Assembly (NCBI GenBank): GCA_019120675.1
Contig: DWUQ01000085.1
Location: forward strand, 1-9,856
From: Candidatus Paenalcaligenes intestinipullorum
GTDB lineage: Bacteria; Pseudomonadota; Gammaproteobacteria; Burkholderiales; Burkholderiaceae_B
Direction: 5' to 3'
DNA length: 9,856 bases
How positions within the stretch are numbered: the stretch's first letter is position 1; every line of letters begins with the position of its first letter. Shown here piece by piece: positions 1 through 6,813 of this stretch. The translations under genes were made by a program, and so were the position numbers. The notes beneath the pieces were generated by a model that did not search any database, was not told the DNA's origin, and was given only the letters and a program-made list of their open reading frames with translations.

Positions 1-1551
1 TGTGCTCAGCATTACGCAAAGCATATGGCCCAACAGTCTGTCGATGTGGAAAAAGCCTTGCAGCAGTTTGCACCGGTCACCGCGTGTTGGACGATGTTGG
101 ATCAGTTTTATACCGATCAGGTTGTCTCGCGCGACGATATTCTTCAATTAAAACGTGCCGCCATCGAAGGGGCTAAGGCAGGTGAAGCCAGGCGCTTAGC
201 CGCCATTATTTATAGCCCCGCCGAGATGCGCGATTACACCAGCTTGATGGCGGCGCCACGCAAGTGGCTGGATCAGCAGCCTACGGTGCGTAATACCGCA
301 CACGAGGAGCTGGTTACTCTAGCTTTGTCCCGTTTAGGACGAGAAAACGACCGAGCGGCTCAGGCTCAGTACATCCAGCAACGTTGGCAAAACCAGCTGA
401 GCGAACCGAATTTGCACTGGGTATGGGGGCAGTTTGGTTTGGTGGCCGCGCTGCGGGTGGAGCCCGATGCGGCACGTTGGTATCGTCTCAGTGGCGCGAC
501 CCCAATGAGTGATTACAACCACGCTTGGGAGGTACGTGCCGAGCTGCGCGAGCCCGACATTAATTGGGTGCGCGTGCAGCAAAGCATTCAAAAAATGTCA
601 GCGCGCCAAGCCGCCGAGCCCGTCTGGGTATACTGGAAAGGCCGTGCTTTACAAGCTCAAGGGCAAACGGCCGCCGCCACGCAAGCTTTTGAGTCCATTA
701 CCGGGGATTTGAATTTTTATGGTCAGTTGGCGCTCGAAGAGTTGGGTCGTTTACCCACTTTACCGCCTGCGCCCAGTCCTCTTACAGAAACCGATATTGC
801 GGATGCACAGTCGCGTCCAGGTATCCGCCGTGCCTTGGCGCTGTTTGATCTCGGTTGGCGCTCCGAGGCGGTGTCGGAATGGGCGTATGCCTTGCGGGGC
901 ATGAGTGATCGACAGCTCCGTGCCACAGCTGAGGTGGCGCGTCGTGCTGGGGTTTACGATCGTGTGGTCAATACCTCGTTGTTGACCAAGCAGGAAGTCG
1001 ATTTCAGCCAGCGTTTTATCGCGCCTTTCGAGGGGAAGGTCACCGCTCAAGCACAAGCCATTAACCTTGATCCAGCATGGGTGTATGGCTTAATTCGCCA
1101 AGAGTCACGCTTTATCACGGATGCACGCTCAGGGGTCGGCGCCTCCGGACTCATGCAGTTGATGCCCGACACCGCTAAATGGGTGGCCAATAAAATCGGT
1201 ATGAGTGATTTTCATCCTTCGCGGGTGAATGAGTTCGATACCAACACGGTATTGGGCACCAACTACTTAAATATGGTGTTGCAGCAGCTGGATGGTTCCG
1301 AAGTGCTGGCTTCTGCGGGCTATAACGCTGGGCCTCGTCGACCTTTAAATTGGCGCGCACGCATGGCAGCACCGATGGAGGGGGCGATCTTTGCCGAAAC
1401 CATCCCCTTTACCGAGACGCGCCTTTATGTCAAAAACGTGCTGTCCAACGCTACCTACTACGCCATGATGTTTAGTCAGCAACCCCAGTCACTCAAAAAG
1501 CGCCTAGGCACCATCCAAATGTCGGATCGCTTAACCGCGAGCACGCCGTGA
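1..1551 (+). CDS. slt: Soluble lytic murein transglycosylase, Slt family (5' end outside window)
   Basis: Periplasmic enzyme that cleaves the MurNAc-GlcNAc bond of peptidoglycan without water, leaving 1,6-anhydro-MurNAc ends. The reading frame is open to base 1, and the first ATG (25) is not at a family N-terminus, so the true start and signal peptide lie upstream. The visible ~516 codons compare with roughly 640 residues in the family, so about 130 are missing. The middle (about 60-850) is the alpha-helical superhelical U/L domain. The catalytic domain lies at about 1040-1460: the general acid is the Glu codon 1102-1104 in RQESRF, followed by GASGLMQLMP, NYLNMVL, AGYNAGP and the ETIPFTETRLYVKNVL block that closes family 1A transglycosylases. 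The stop overlaps the start of cca by one base, which suggests co-transcription and translational coupling. Family assignment is secure; the exact paralog name is less so. Confidence 0.95.
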   Translation, partial: CAQHYAKHMAQQSVDVEKALQQFAPVTACWTMLDQFYTDQVVSRDDILQLKRAAIEGAKAGEARRLAAIIYSPAEMRDYTSLMAAPRKWLDQQPTVRNTAHEELVTLALSRLGRENDRAAQAQYIQQRWQNQLSEPNLHWVWGQFGLVAALRVEPDAARWYRLSGATPMSDYNHAWEVRAELREPDINWVRVQQSIQKMSARQAAEPVWVYWKGRALQAQGQTAAATQAFESITGDLNFYGQLALEELGRLPTLPPAPSPLTETDIADAQSRPGIRRALALFDLGWRSEAVSEWAYALRGMSDRQLRATAEVARRAGVYDRVVNTSLLTKQEVDFSQRFIAPFEGKVTAQAQAINLDPAWVYGLIRQESRFITDARSGVGASGLMQLMPDTAKWVANKIGMSDFHPSRVNEFDTNTVLGTNYLNMVLQQLDGSEVLASAGYNAGPRRPLNWRARMAAPMEGAIFAETIPFTETRLYVKNVLSNATYYAMMFSQQPQSLKKRLGTIQMSDRLTASTP

Positions 1552-2693
1552 TGCTGTTAACTCCAGCTCAGCAGCAGGCGTTAAAGCAACTGACGCCTGC
1601 TCACGATCCCTTGACCCAAGGTTTAGAGTGCTATGTCGTGGGCGGAGCGGTACGGGATGCATTACTTGGCTTGCCCCCGGGCGACAAAGATTGGGTGGTG
1701 GTCGGCGCCACACCTGCAACGCTGCACCAGCGTGGCTTTATACCGGTGGGGGGTGATTTTCCAGTATTTCTGCACCCCCGCACCAAGGAAGAATACGCCT
1801 TAGCTCGCACCGAGCGTAAATCAGGGCGGGGCTATCAAGGCTTTACCTTTTATACCGGCACCGATGTTAGCCTCAGCGAAGATTTGCGTCGGCGCGATCT
1901 CACCATCAACGCCATGGCGGTGGATGCGCAGGGTGAGCTTCTGGATCCGTTACACGGACTCAACGATCTACAACAACGATGTTTACGTCATGTGGGCACT
2001 GCCTTTGCGGAAGACCCCGTGCGGTTGTTACGGCTGGCCCGTTTTGCCGCGCGCTTTCCCAATTTTACCGTTGCCCCCGACACCCTCCAGCTTGCTGAAA
2101 GTTTGGTGGCGGAAGGCGAAGTGGATGCGCTGGTGCCTGAGCGTGTTTGGCAAGAGCTCACCAAAGCTTTAGTGGCGCCCCAGCCTGTGCGTTTTGTAGA
2201 GGTGCTAAAAAAAGTGGGGGCTTTAGAGCGGGTGTTGCCAGGCTTGAGCTATGAGCCCAGCGTACGCAACGCCTTAATCTGTGCCGTTGAGCGGCACTAT
2301 AGCTTGGCTCAGCGTTTTGCTGTGTTGGTAGCGAAAACTGCACACGTTCGTCAGCTGGCTCAGCGTTTGCGCGCCACCAGCGAGGCGGCTAGCTTAGGGG
2401 AGGCCGTCGCCCGTGCGCTCAATGCAGCGTTATTAACTCATTCCCAATCTGCCGAACAGCAATGGCAAGCGTTGGAGCAACTGGATGCGTTGCGTCGCCC
2501 TGAGCGTTTTATACAGATTGTGCAGTGTGTGCAGTGCTATGAAGGCACACTAAATATAACGCTATGGCAGCAACGCTTAGAGGCGGTACTGGCGGTGGAT
2601 GCGGGCGCAATCGCCCGTCAGAGCACCGGCGGAGGCCTACAGATTAAACAAGCGGTGGCCCAAGCGCGCCTAGACGCGTTGCAGGCTTTATAA
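1551..2693 (+). CDS. cca: CCA tRNA nucleotidyltransferase, short form without HD domain
   Basis: Adds or repairs the 3'-terminal CCA of tRNAs from CTP and ATP without a nucleic-acid template (class II nucleotidyltransferase, cytoplasmic). From ATG 1551 (380 aa) the motifs are GGAVRDALLG at residues 31-40, the metal-binding DxD (D45, D47), LARTERKSG at 84-92, RRDLTINAMA at 114-123, EDPVRLLRLARFAAR at 154-168 and PERVWQEL near 195. All match the E. coli enzyme closely. E. coli Cca has about 412 aa and carries a C-terminal HD phosphohydrolase domain; here no H...HD pattern is visible in the C-terminal half and the protein is shorter, so the phosphatase/2'-phosphodiesterase activities are probably absent. 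A GTG at 1548 could also start the frame (381 aa). ATG 1551 is preferred because it overlaps the slt stop (TGATG). About 20 N-terminal residues precede the usual start of the fold. Confidence 0.95.
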   Translation: MLLTPAQQQALKQLTPAHDPLTQGLECYVVGGAVRDALLGLPPGDKDWVVVGATPATLHQRGFIPVGGDFPVFLHPRTKEEYALARTERKSGRGYQGFTFYTGTDVSLSEDLRRRDLTINAMAVDAQGELLDPLHGLNDLQQRCLRHVGTAFAEDPVRLLRLARFAARFPNFTVAPDTLQLAESLVAEGEVDALVPERVWQELTKALVAPQPVRFVEVLKKVGALERVLPGLSYEPSVRNALICAVERHYSLAQRFAVLVAKTAHVRQLAQRLRATSEAASLGEAVARALNAALLTHSQSAEQQWQALEQLDALRRPERFIQIVQCVQCYEGTLNITLWQQRLEAVLAVDAGAIARQSTGGGLQIKQAVAQARLDALQAL

Positions 2694-2762
2694 AGGGCGG
2701 AAGTCTAAAGGGGGATTGTAGCCACAGCACCAGCCGCAGCCTCAAGCCCAACTACTCCTTGC

Positions 2763-3986
2763 CTATAAACGATCGCGTCGATCGCCTTGCAGAAAGCCAA
2801 TTAACGGCGGATCGACTTCTTTACCCAAGGCCAACACTTTAAATAGCTCGCCCATTTCCGCTTCGGATAACAGCTTTTGTACCGCACCCATCGTGTGGTT
2901 CCAGGTTGCTAAGGCAATGGTATTGCTGGAATCACTCGGCGGTTGATCCAGAAGCTGAGTGATGCCGCAATTCAACAAAAAGCGCGCTTGTGAGGTATAG
3001 CCCAGCACGTCCAAACCCGCCTCGACAGCGCTATCAGCCATCGCCGTAAAGTCCACATGTGCAGTCAAATCTTGTAAACCGGGCAAAATCAAGGCCTCCC
3101 CATGGGCGTGGTGACGGAAGTGGCACATGAGAGTGCCCTCAGAACGCTGCGCATGATAGTACTCGTGCTGGGGAAAACCGTAGTCAAACAGCAATACTGC
3201 ACCACGCGCCAGCCAATCGCCAAGGCTACGCACCCAGCTTTCCGCTTGCAGGTTTAATTCAGACTGATAATTGGGGATTTGGGGCAGACGCGCTTCGGCC
3301 AGCTCAGCAAGCTGTGTGTCCTGAAGGGGGCGCATCGTCCACTGAAAAGGGCTTTGTAAACGCTGATCTGCTTGAGTGTCGGCTAAGCTAATCCCCACTT
3401 CGTGCAGGGTTAATTCCGCATCACGACGCACAATGTGGGTCGGCATGGCGTCCAGCAATTCGTTTGCCAACACCACGCCTTCGAAAGCACTCGGCAAGCC
3501 CTCTAACCAGGAAACCTGGTCGCCAAAGCTCGCCAAGCGTTGTTGTTGCCGATGACGCAAGCTAGGCGAAATTTCTAAGATTTGGTATTGAACGGCGTGG
3601 CCCAGCTGCGCAAAATAGCCCAGCACGGCTTCCGCCAATGCCCCACTGCCCGCGCCAAATTCCAAAATCTGCAGAGGCACGCCTTGGTCAAAAATTTGCA
3701 ACGCTTGTTGAGCAAGGGTGTGACCAAAAATAGGGGTGAGCTCAGGCGCGGTGGTGAAGTCTCCGATAGGCAATTGGCTGCCAAACTTTGTACTGCCCCC
3801 ACTGTAATAGCCGATATCCGGCGCATACAGAGTGTGATGCATCCATTGATCAAAGGGCAAAAAACCATCGGGTTGGACGGCGACCAGATTAATCAGCTGC
3901 TCATGATGGTGGTTCAGGCGAGCCAGCAGCTCGGGCTCCAATTGGGGCAGCCCAGCAGGGAAAACAGGAAAAGTCAGACGTTGCAT
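2763..3986 (-). CDS. Class I SAM-dependent methyltransferase, NDUFAF7/MidA (DUF185) family
   Basis: A 407-aa protein of the family whose mitochondrial members (NDUFAF7/MidA) methylate an arginine of a complex I subunit. The bacterial role and substrate are not established by this sequence. Visible family marks: FDQWMHHTLYAPDIGYYS at 45-62, the TAPELTPIFG block at 79-88, the SAM-binding glycine loop LEFGAGSG at 108-115, the acidic ILEIS at 136-140 ending the second strand, NELLDAMP at 175-182 (diagnostic for the family), and RFLLNCGI in the C-terminal third. The ATG at 3986 fits the family N-terminus, where helix residues 10-40 are conserved, but no good Shine-Dalgarno precedes it. The gene starts 10 bp after the stop of the small membrane-protein gene, so translation may depend on that upstream gene. 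It converges on cca with 69 bp between them. Confidence 0.93.
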   Translation of the reverse strand: MQRLTFPVFPAGLPQLEPELLARLNHHHEQLINLVAVQPDGFLPFDQWMHHTLYAPDIGYYSGGSTKFGSQLPIGDFTTAPELTPIFGHTLAQQALQIFDQGVPLQILEFGAGSGALAEAVLGYFAQLGHAVQYQILEISPSLRHRQQQRLASFGDQVSWLEGLPSAFEGVVLANELLDAMPTHIVRRDAELTLHEVGISLADTQADQRLQSPFQWTMRPLQDTQLAELAEARLPQIPNYQSELNLQAESWVRSLGDWLARGAVLLFDYGFPQHEYYHAQRSEGTLMCHFRHHAHGEALILPGLQDLTAHVDFTAMADSAVEAGLDVLGYTSQARFLLNCGITQLLDQPPSDSSNTIALATWNHTMGAVQKLLSEAEMGELFKVLALGKEVDPPLIGFLQGDRRDRL

Positions 3987-3996
3987 ACGGTAACGC

Positions 3997-4200
3997 TTAG
4001 GAGGGGGTGGAAGAGTCGTCGGTAGGGGGCGTGGGCGACTGAGCTTGGCGTAAGCGCCATAGTTCTCGCAGCATACCGATTAAAAAGGTGCCTAAAATTG
4101 CGGCCAAAGCAGCCAACACAAAATTATCCAATACAAACCATAGCGGAATGCACAATAAAAAAGCACGCCAGATTGGGCGCGTTAAAAAGGCTTGCCACAC
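3997..4200 (-). CDS. Small hypothetical membrane protein (67 aa)
   Basis: Not a family I can name. The 67-residue product starts at GTG 4200 (WQAFLTRPIWRAF...). It has a hydrophobic stretch at about 13-45 broken by an Asp-Asn near residue 25, probably one long or two short membrane segments, then a basic LRELWRLRQ stretch and a Pro/Thr/Ser/Asp tail. GTG is the only in-frame start before the upstream stop (complement of 4216-4218), and a weak GGTG lies about 8 bases before it. The case for a real gene is the coherent membrane-then-charged-tail layout, the full use of the strip between the ilvD promoter region and the methyltransferase, and the 10-bp spacing to that methyltransferase. The two genes probably share a transcript. 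Positive-inside reasoning suggests the arginine-rich end is cytoplasmic. Confidence 0.7.
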   Translation of the reverse strand: MWQAFLTRPIWRAFLLCIPLWFVLDNFVLAALAAILGTFLIGMLRELWRLRQAQSPTPPTDDSSTPS

Positions 4201-4309
4201 ATTTTCACCACAGTATTAAGCAGACTCAGAGTACTTACTATCTTAACAGCTCGGTCTGGGCCACGTCTCTGCTATCATTAGTTTCTTTAGCTTGTTTTTG
4301 GTTAGTCAC
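4201..4309. promoter_or_regulatory. Divergent promoter region between the small membrane gene and ilvD
   Basis: These 109 bases separate two diverging genes and must hold both promoters unless ilvD is read from further away. For ilvD, TATCAT at 4273-4278 is an acceptable -10 box, but no convincing -35 lies 16-18 bp upstream. It would put the transcript start near 4285, leaving a leader of about 25 nt. For the minus strand the -10 candidates are weaker. A short dyad AGTA-CT-TACT sits at about 4230-4239. I see no attenuator, leader peptide of branched-chain residues, or T-box. The region is real by position; the individual boxes are guesses. Confidence 0.4.
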
Positions 4310-6175
4310 ATGCCGCAATATCGTTCACGTACTTCTACGCATGGCCGCAACATGGCCGGTGCGCGTGCCCTTTGGCGCGCCACTGGCATGAAAGACGGCG
4401 ATTTTAGTAAACCCATCATTGCCGTGGTGAACTCCTTCACCCAATTCGTACCCGGCCACGTTCACCTCAAAGACATGGGGCAGCTGGTGGCACGCAACAT
4501 CGAAGCCGCGGGCGGTGTGGCCAAAGAATTCAATACCATCGCTGTGGACGACGGAATTGCAATGGGCCACGACGGCATGCTGTACTCCTTGCCGTCGCGT
4601 GAGCTGATTGCGGACTCGGTCGAGTACATGGTCAATGCGCATTGTGCCGATGCCATGGTGTGTATCTCCAACTGCGACAAAATCACCCCCGGTATGTTGA
4701 TGGCGGCTTTACGCCTCAATATCCCCACCATTTTTGTTTCGGGGGGGCCCATGGAAGCGGGTAAAGTGTATTCCCCAGATGGCAAAACCGTGGTGCGCAA
4801 GCTGGACTTGGTGGATGCCATGATCCAAGCCGCAGACGATGCGATTTCCGATGAGGATGTGGATGCGGTCGAGCGCAGCGCCTGTCCGACCTGTGGCTCA
4901 TGCTCGGGCATGTTTACCGCCAACTCCATGAACTGTTTAGCGGAAGCTCTGGGCTTGGCCCTGCCTGGTAACGGCACCATTGTGGCCACCCATGCCCGCC
5001 GCAAAGGCCTCTTCGAAATGGCTGGCGGCTTGATCGTGGAGCTCTGCAAGCGCTATTACGAGCAAGACGACGCTTCGGTACTGCCCCGCAGCGTAGCCAG
5101 CTTCGAGGCCTTTGAAAACGCCATGACCCTTGATGTCGCTATGGGCGGTTCCACCAATACGGTGTTGCACTTATTGGCGGCTGCGCAAGAAGCCGAAGTC
5201 AATTTCACCATGGAGGACATCGATCGTATTTCTCGTCGTGTGCCGTGCTTGTGTAAAGTCTCGCCTGCTGTCGAGGAATACCACATGGAAGACGTCCACC
5301 GTGCCGGCGGCATTTTGGGTATTTTGGCCGAATTAGCCCGTGCAGATCTATTGAATTTAGATGTACCCAACGTTCACAGCGGCACCTTGCGTCAGGCCAT
5401 CGAAAACTGGGATGTGATGGGCAGCAACACCAAAGCTGTCGAGAAGTTTTACATGGCTGCGCCCGGTGGCATTCCCACACAGGTGGCGTTTAGCCAAGAC
5501 CGCTATTATCAAAGCCTCGATACCGACCGTGCCCAAGGCTGCATTCGCTCCAAAGAGCACGCCTACTCCCTCGATGGGGGCTTAGCGGTGTTGTATGGCA
5601 ACTTGGCCGAGAACGGCTGTATCGTCAAAACTGCCGGTGTGGACGACAGCATTCTTACCTTTACTGGGCGTGCCCGTATCTTTGAAAGCCAAGACAGCGC
5701 GGTGGCTGGTATTTTAAATGGCGATGTGGTCGAAGGCGATGTGGTGGTGATCCGCTACGAGGGCCCCAAAGGCGGCCCCGGCATGCAAGAAATGCTCTAT
5801 CCCACCTCTTACCTCAAATCCAAAGGTTTAGGTGCCAAGGCTGCTCTGTTTACCGATGGGCGCTTTTCTGGCGGGTCTTCAGGCTTAGTGATTGGTCACG
5901 CTTCGCCCGAAGCCGCTGAGGGTGGCACCATTGGTTTGGTCGAGGAGGGGGACACCATTGAAATCGACATCCCCAATCGTCGTATTCACTTGGCGGTGAG
6001 CGATGCGGAGTTAGCCCAACGCCGTGCCGATATGGAAGCGCGTGGCGCTCAGGCTTGGCAACCCCAGGAGCAACGGGATCGCGTGGTGTCCCAGGCCTTG
6101 CGTGCGTATGCGGCCTTGGCGACGTCTGCCGACCGTGGTGCGGTGCGCGATGTGGATCAGCTGTATCGTCGTTAG
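4310..6175 (+). CDS. ilvD: Dihydroxy-acid dehydratase
   Basis: Dehydrates 2,3-dihydroxy-isovalerate and 2,3-dihydroxy-3-methylvalerate to the 2-keto acids that lead to valine, leucine, isoleucine and pantothenate. The 621-aa product aligns almost end to end with E. coli IlvD (616 aa), from MPQYRS and THGRNMAGARALWRATGM to the LATSADRGAVRD ending. Visible ligands by E. coli numbering: Fe-S cysteines C122 (NCDKITPG) and C195 (CPTCGSCSGMF), Mg ligands D81 and D123 with carbamylated K124, Glu 494 in GPGMQEM, and the active-site Ser 520 in GRFSGG. The segment SFTQFVPGHVHL at 42-53 lacks the extra cysteine of the [2Fe-2S] subgroup, which points to the oxygen-labile [4Fe-4S] type. An in-frame TTG at 4292 would add six residues; ATG 4310 is chosen because it matches the family start. 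No clear Shine-Dalgarno precedes it. Confidence 0.98.
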   Translation: MPQYRSRTSTHGRNMAGARALWRATGMKDGDFSKPIIAVVNSFTQFVPGHVHLKDMGQLVARNIEAAGGVAKEFNTIAVDDGIAMGHDGMLYSLPSRELIADSVEYMVNAHCADAMVCISNCDKITPGMLMAALRLNIPTIFVSGGPMEAGKVYSPDGKTVVRKLDLVDAMIQAADDAISDEDVDAVERSACPTCGSCSGMFTANSMNCLAEALGLALPGNGTIVATHARRKGLFEMAGGLIVELCKRYYEQDDASVLPRSVASFEAFENAMTLDVAMGGSTNTVLHLLAAAQEAEVNFTMEDIDRISRRVPCLCKVSPAVEEYHMEDVHRAGGILGILAELARADLLNLDVPNVHSGTLRQAIENWDVMGSNTKAVEKFYMAAPGGIPTQVAFSQDRYYQSLDTDRAQGCIRSKEHAYSLDGGLAVLYGNLAENGCIVKTAGVDDSILTFTGRARIFESQDSAVAGILNGDVVEGDVVVIRYEGPKGGPGMQEMLYPTSYLKSKGLGAKAALFTDGRFSGGSSGLVIGHASPEAAEGGTIGLVEEGDTIEIDIPNRRIHLAVSDAELAQRRADMEARGAQAWQPQEQRDRVVSQALRAYAALATSADRGAVRDVDQLYRR

Positions 6176-6211
6176 GCGCTGTGGTCTAACATTGATGAGG
6201 GCTATTTAAAC

Positions 6212-6247
6212 TAAGCGCCCAGTAAATTTTCATTTACTGGGCGCTTA
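6212..6247. terminator. Perfect 16-bp-stem hairpin after ilvD, probable terminator
   Basis: TAAGCGCCCAGTAAAT at 6212-6227 is exactly complementary to ATTTACTGGGCGCTTA at 6232-6247, with a four-base TTTC loop. It lies 36 bp after the ilvD stop, where a terminator is expected. The stem is stable, with a GC-rich lower half. It is not followed by a T-run on the plus strand (CTGTTTGCG follows), and the minus side is also poor in T. It may work through the short A/T-rich edges, protect the mRNA 3' end, or be one copy of a dispersed palindromic repeat. Confidence 0.6.
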
Positions 6248-6335
6248 CTGTTTGCGTTATCTCATTTCTGGGTTGCACGAAAGACCTCACCGTTTAGGGT
6301 GTGTCAATTGCCTTATACATTAAAAAAGTCTGACC

Positions 6336-6407
6336 CGCTTTACAGCAGAAGGCCTTCAGAAGCCTCGACATCGCTTTACAGCAAAACCTCCTCAGACACC
6401 TCAAGAT
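6336..6407. repeat. Imperfect 36-bp tandem duplication (two units)
   Basis: Unit 1 (6336-6371) and unit 2 (6372-6407) both begin with the identical 12-mer CGCTTTACAGCA, share the inner string TCAGA, and match at about 27 of 36 positions counted by eye. The units are directly adjacent. No third unit follows. On the minus strand one frame reads the shared 12-mer as a repeated Cys-Cys-Lys-Ala peptide, but that frame is not a credible gene. Probable decayed local duplication of unknown role. Confidence 0.6.
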
Positions 6408-6601
6408 CCGCTGGCGCATCCTCGTGCACCACCTGATTGCGCCGTAAAAATGGCCCCCAATAACCCCACAACCATCACCGCACGGGCGATCAGAATCGTA
6501 TGTAAACTGTGTTTGGGCAGTAAAAAACAACCCATCAAGGTCCAGAAGGGCACTATTATTAAAAAATAATGCCCATCACCATAATTCGCGAGCGCAAATA
6601 C
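6401..6601 (-). pseudogene. Possible decayed fragment of a membrane protein
   Basis: The minus-strand frame between an upstream stop and the stop at 6401-6403 gives 66 residues with strong membrane character: FLIIVPFWTLMGCFLL, then PKHSLHTILIARAV and MVVGLLGAIFTA, followed by a Gly/Ser-rich end. The alternation of hydrophobic segments with short polar loops looks more like protein than chance. There is no ATG before position 6535 (a GTG at 6553 is possible), no Shine-Dalgarno, and the rest of a transporter-sized protein is absent. I cannot name the family. It could be a relic of a deleted permease, a short real membrane peptide, or coincidence. Confidence 0.25.
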
Positions 6602-6619
6602 TCACTGCGAGCGAAAATA
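6588..6619. repeat. Direct repeat pair GCGAGCGMAAATA
   Basis: GCGAGCGCAAATA at 6588-6600 recurs as GCGAGCGAAAATA at 6607-6619 with one mismatch and a 19-bp period, close to two helical turns. A good -10-like hexamer TATGAT lies ten bases downstream (6629-6634) without a recognisable -35; the second repeat covers where the -35 would be. This layout would suit an activator or repressor site, but nothing ties it to a known regulator. Confidence 0.35.
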
Positions 6620-6743
6620 AGTCTTTACTATGATGAGTACTGGAAAAGGTGTCGCGTACGGCAATTAATTGAAGAAATTCGGTCAAATAGGAAGGGCTGA
6701 GAGGTATGGTGGTAGCATTGCAACAAAGTTGGTGAAACCAGCA

Positions 6744-6812
6744 TGTAACTCCAGCGTATACGTTACACGCAGTGAACCGCTTATTACACAGCATAACGGG
6801 TTAAGTTATATT
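6744..6812 (+). promoter_or_regulatory. Putative nadE promoter/operator region with two dyads
   Basis: TGTAAC at 6744-6749 is inverted as GTTACA at 6762-6767, enclosing the palindrome GTATAC. A second dyad, AACCGCTTAT (6775-6784) against ATAACGGGTT (6793-6802), pairs at 8 of 10 positions across an 8-base loop. A -10-like TATATT follows at 6807-6812. The second dyad covers the place of a -35, as a repressor site would. I did not match either dyad to a consensus for a known NAD regulator with confidence, and the -35 is poor, so this is position-based inference. Confidence 0.3.
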
Positions 6813-6813
6813 G

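Noticed and set aside
2694..2762. Terminator between the convergent cca and methyltransferase genes
   Set aside because: The 69-bp gap shows no stem-loop followed by a T-run on either strand.
3582..4025. 147-codon plus-strand open frame across the methyltransferase start
   Set aside because: Antisense to a clearly conserved methyltransferase and the small membrane gene; no family features.
4462..5049. 195-codon minus-strand open frame inside ilvD
   Set aside because: It is the antisense shadow of strongly conserved ilvD coding sequence; the composition follows from the plus-strand codons.
6280..6330. Possible insertion-sequence end (GGGTGTGTCAATTG) and a second candidate near 6715-6740
   Set aside because: No matching inverted copy, no target-site duplication and no transposase sequence were found between or near them.
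6294..6530. 78-codon minus-strand open frame with repeated Cys-Cys-Lys-Ala
   Set aside because: The peptide repeat comes from the 36-bp tandem duplication; there is no ribosome site, the composition is unnatural and no family is recognised.
6690..6770. TPP-riboswitch-like strings: GGGCTGAGAGGTA and, about 55 bases later, CCAGCGTA
   Set aside because: The two strings resemble conserved parts of the thi-box, but the stem that must form with CCAG is not present (the upstream partner reads CCAG, not CTGG), no closing helix was found, and the downstream gene is nadE, not a thiamine gene.
6576..6794. 72-codon minus-strand open frame
   Set aside because: Cysteine-rich, no ribosome site, no recognisable similarity, and it lies over the probable nadE promoter region.
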